Source: an uncultured Clostridia bacterium (GTDB lineage Bacteria; Bacillota; Clostridia; Peptostreptococcales; Anaerovoracaceae). Taken from it: a stretch of DNA of 8,109 nucleotides. The DNA lies in the NCBI GenBank assembly GCA_934247125.1, contig CAKQIZ010000080.1, forward strand, positions 1 to 8,109, read 5' to 3'. Below, piece after piece: positions 6,448-8,109 of this stretch (position 1 is its first letter; every line of letters begins with the position of its first letter). Below the pieces are notes generated by a model. It searched no databases. It saw only the letters and a program-made list of their open reading frames with translations, and was not told where the DNA came from. The translations under genes and the position numbers were made by a program.

Positions 6448-7926
6448 ATGATCAGTTATCAGAGTACAAGAGGAAGCAGGAACACAAAGACGGCAGCACA
6501 GGCTGTAATACAGGGCATAGCAGAAGACAGGGGGCTTTACGTGCCAGACAGTGTGCCGGCACTTCCGAAGAAAATATCAGAGTTTGTCGGCAAACAGTAC
6601 AAGGAAGTGGCACGCGACATAATCAAGTCATTCTTCACGGATTATACCGATGAGGAAATGCAGCACTGCGTGGACGGTGCATATGATACGAAGTTTGAGG
6701 AAGAGGAGATCGTTCCGGTAAAGGAAGCGGGCGGCGCATACTTCCTGGAGCTTTATCACGGAAAGACTGCAGCGTTCAAGGATATGGCGCTTTCCATACT
6801 GCCGTACCTTCTCACGACTGCGATGAAAAAGGAAAACGAAGACAAGAAGATCTGCATACTGACAGCGACGTCCGGAGATACCGGAAAGGCGGCGCTCGAG
6901 GGGTTTGCAGATGTTCCGGGAACTGAGATCATAGTGTTCTTCCCTAACCAGGGCGTAAGTGAAGTTCAGGAAAGACAGATGGTCACTCAGGAAGGAGCGA
7001 ACACTCACGTTTTTGCGATAGAAGGGAATTTTGACGACGCTCAGACAGGCGTCAAGAAAATATTCAACGATGCGGACTTTGCAAAGAAGCTGGCAGAGCA
7101 CGGCTGCAAGCTTTCCTCGGCAAACTCCATCAATATCGGCCGTCTGATACCTCAGGTGGCATACTATGTTTACGGATATGCGAAGCTCGTGGAACGCGGG
7201 GTGATCAGCGACGGCGACAAGATCAACATCGTCGTGCCTACAGGAAACTTCGGAAATATACTGGCTGCATACTATGCAGGCAAAATGGGCATTCCTGTGA
7301 ACAGATTCATCTGCGCATCGAATGAAAACAATGTACTTACAGACTTTTTCAATACAGGTGTTTACGACATCAACAGAGAATTCTATCTGACGAACTCACC
7401 ATCGATGGATATACTGATTTCCAGCAATCTTGAAAGACTGCTCTATCACCTGGCGGGAAACGATGGTGACGAGATCAGGGCTCTGATGGAGGCTCTCGAT
7501 ACGAAGAAGAAGTACGAAGTCAGCGAGACTATCAGAAACGGCATGAAGGATTTCTACGGCGGGTGTGCGAATGTAGAAGAGACGAACGAGGCTGTAGGCA
7601 GGATGTACAGAGAGCATGGCTATCTGATGGATACTCACACGGCTGTCGCATACAAGGTTTACGAGGACTATGTAAAGGAGACCGGCGACAAGACGCCGGC
7701 ACTCATAGCTTCGACAGCCAGCGCGTACAAGTTCGCAGACAGCGTGGCACATTCGATCGGGCTCGGAGACGAGGAGAACGGATTCGAATATGTCAGAGCT
7801 CTGGCAGAAAAGACGGGCGTGAGAGTGCCGGCAGGGCTCAGGGATCTCGACAGGAAAGAGATCAGACACAGAGGTGTCATCAAAGTTTCGGAGATGCCTG
7901 AAGCTGTTGAGAACAGTGTGAAATAA
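6448..7926 (+). CDS. thrC: Threonine synthase
   Basis: 492 residues, typical of the long bacterial/fungal class. It converts O-phospho-L-homoserine to L-threonine plus phosphate using pyridoxal phosphate. Evidence: the start MISYQSTRGS matches the family N-terminus; the PLP lysine sits in TAAFKDMALS (K111); TATSGDTGKAAL (139-150) and PTGNFGNI (264-271) form the substrate and cofactor phosphate-binding loops; SSANSINIGRLIPQ (223-236) is the usual conserved core segment. No key residue is missing. Start chosen at the ATG touching the coaC stop, with AAGGGAG at 6431-6437, 10 bases upstream and inside coaC. The other threonine genes (hom, thrB) are not in the window. Last gene of the operon, with a terminator 12 bases after the stop. 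Confidence 0.96.
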   Translation: MISYQSTRGSRNTKTAAQAVIQGIAEDRGLYVPDSVPALPKKISEFVGKQYKEVARDIIKSFFTDYTDEEMQHCVDGAYDTKFEEEEIVPVKEAGGAYFLELYHGKTAAFKDMALSILPYLLTTAMKKENEDKKICILTATSGDTGKAALEGFADVPGTEIIVFFPNQGVSEVQERQMVTQEGANTHVFAIEGNFDDAQTGVKKIFNDADFAKKLAEHGCKLSSANSINIGRLIPQVAYYVYGYAKLVERGVISDGDKINIVVPTGNFGNILAAYYAGKMGIPVNRFICASNENNVLTDFFNTGVYDINREFYLTNSPSMDILISSNLERLLYHLAGNDGDEIRALMEALDTKKKYEVSETIRNGMKDFYGGCANVEETNEAVGRMYREHGYLMDTHTAVAYKVYEDYVKETGDKTPALIASTASAYKFADSVAHSIGLGDEENGFEYVRALAEKTGVRVPAGLRDLDRKEIRHRGVIKVSEMPEAVENSVK

Positions 7927-7937
7927 ACAGAAACCAG

Positions 7938-7985
7938 CTGCTGCATATCGTTCATCGGTCAGCGATGGCGAGTGCAGCAGTTTTT
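7938..7985 (+). terminator. Intrinsic terminator of the coaB-coaC-thrC operon
   Basis: CTGCTGCA (7938-7945) pairs perfectly with TGCAGCAG (7973-7980), followed at once by five T (7981-7985). Within the loop, CATCG (7953-7957) can pair with CGATG (7963-7967). Placed just after the thrC stop. Confidence 0.85.
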
Positions 7986-7987
7986 GT

Positions 7988-8029
7988 GATATCATCATGC
8001 CTTCCGGCAGTACGCTGCCAGATGATATT
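7988..8029 (+). other. Second hairpin downstream of the thrC terminator
   Basis: GATATCATC (7988-7996) pairs with GATGATATT (8021-8029), one wobble at the base. Inside, GGCAG (8006-8010) pairs with CTGCC (8015-8019) around TACG, a UNCG-type tetraloop sequence though closed by G-C rather than the classical C-G. Nine unpaired bases lie on the left side. No real U run follows. It could be a back-up terminator, a 3'-end stabiliser or the start of a leader for the next gene. Confidence 0.5.
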
Positions 8030-8109
8030 TCAGCAGAACATCTGAAATGTTAAATTTGTGTAAGATCATCCACAAAACTATGGCTTTTTACAAGTAAATG
8101 AGTATAATA
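8030..8109 (+). promoter_or_regulatory. Possible promoter region for a gene beyond the right edge
   Basis: AT-rich, no reading frame of note. TTTACA (8087-8092) resembles a -35 whose -10 would begin at about 8110, just outside. TATAAT (8103-8108) is a perfect -10 hexamer but has no matching -35 at 16-18 bases. TTTGTG-N10-CACAAA (8055-8076) is an operator-like inverted repeat just upstream. The evidence is suggestive only, because the window ends here. Confidence 0.35.

Noticed and set aside
8066..8074. DnaA-box-like TCATCCACA
   Set aside because: A single 8-of-9 match without clustering, AT-rich unwinding region or dnaA/dnaN neighbours; expected by chance.
1..8109. Search for mobile elements, CRISPR arrays, tRNA or defence genes
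   Set aside because: No terminal inverted repeats, regularly spaced repeats, tRNA folds, transposase or nuclease motifs were seen; every long gene belongs to a transport or biosynthesis family.

Overview
The window is an ordinary-looking stretch of a low-to-mid GC Gram-positive chromosome, most likely an anaerobic member of the Clostridia. The evidence is strong AGGAGG-type ribosome binding sites, all genes on one strand, an MMPL transporter paired with a secreted Leu/Gly-heptad protein, unfused CoaB and CoaC of the streptococcal/clostridial kind, and heavy use of the AUA isoleucine codon. The species cannot be named from this sequence. There is no rRNA, tRNA, CRISPR array, phage gene or insertion sequence.

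Layout. (1) About 1-3373: the 3' two-thirds or so of an MMPL/RND-type membrane transporter, cut by the left edge, followed 14 bases later by a 631-residue exported protein built of X-X-X-Leu-X-X-Gly heptads. They form one operon, closed by a long two-tier hairpin with a U tract (3419-3491). (2) 3613-5070: a single-gene unit for a 12-helix GPH/MelB-type MFS transporter, with its own promoter in which TG-N-TATAAT stands out. It seems to lack the aspartates that form the MelB sodium site. (3) 5099-7985: a fully consensus promoter (TTGACA-N17-TATAAT), a leader with a small GC hairpin, then coaB, coaC and thrC packed tightly (16-base gap, then stop touching start), ending in an intrinsic terminator. 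(4) 7986-8109: gene-free, with a second hairpin and possible promoter elements for a gene beyond the right edge.

How they work together. CoaB joins cysteine to 4'-phosphopantothenate and CoaC decarboxylates the product, two successive steps to coenzyme A. ThrC makes threonine from O-phosphohomoserine. Their co-transcription is an amino-acid/cofactor housekeeping operon without an obvious direct pathway link. The MMPL/heptad pair is probably a cell-envelope export or remodelling unit whose cargo is unknown; it is the least understood part of the window.
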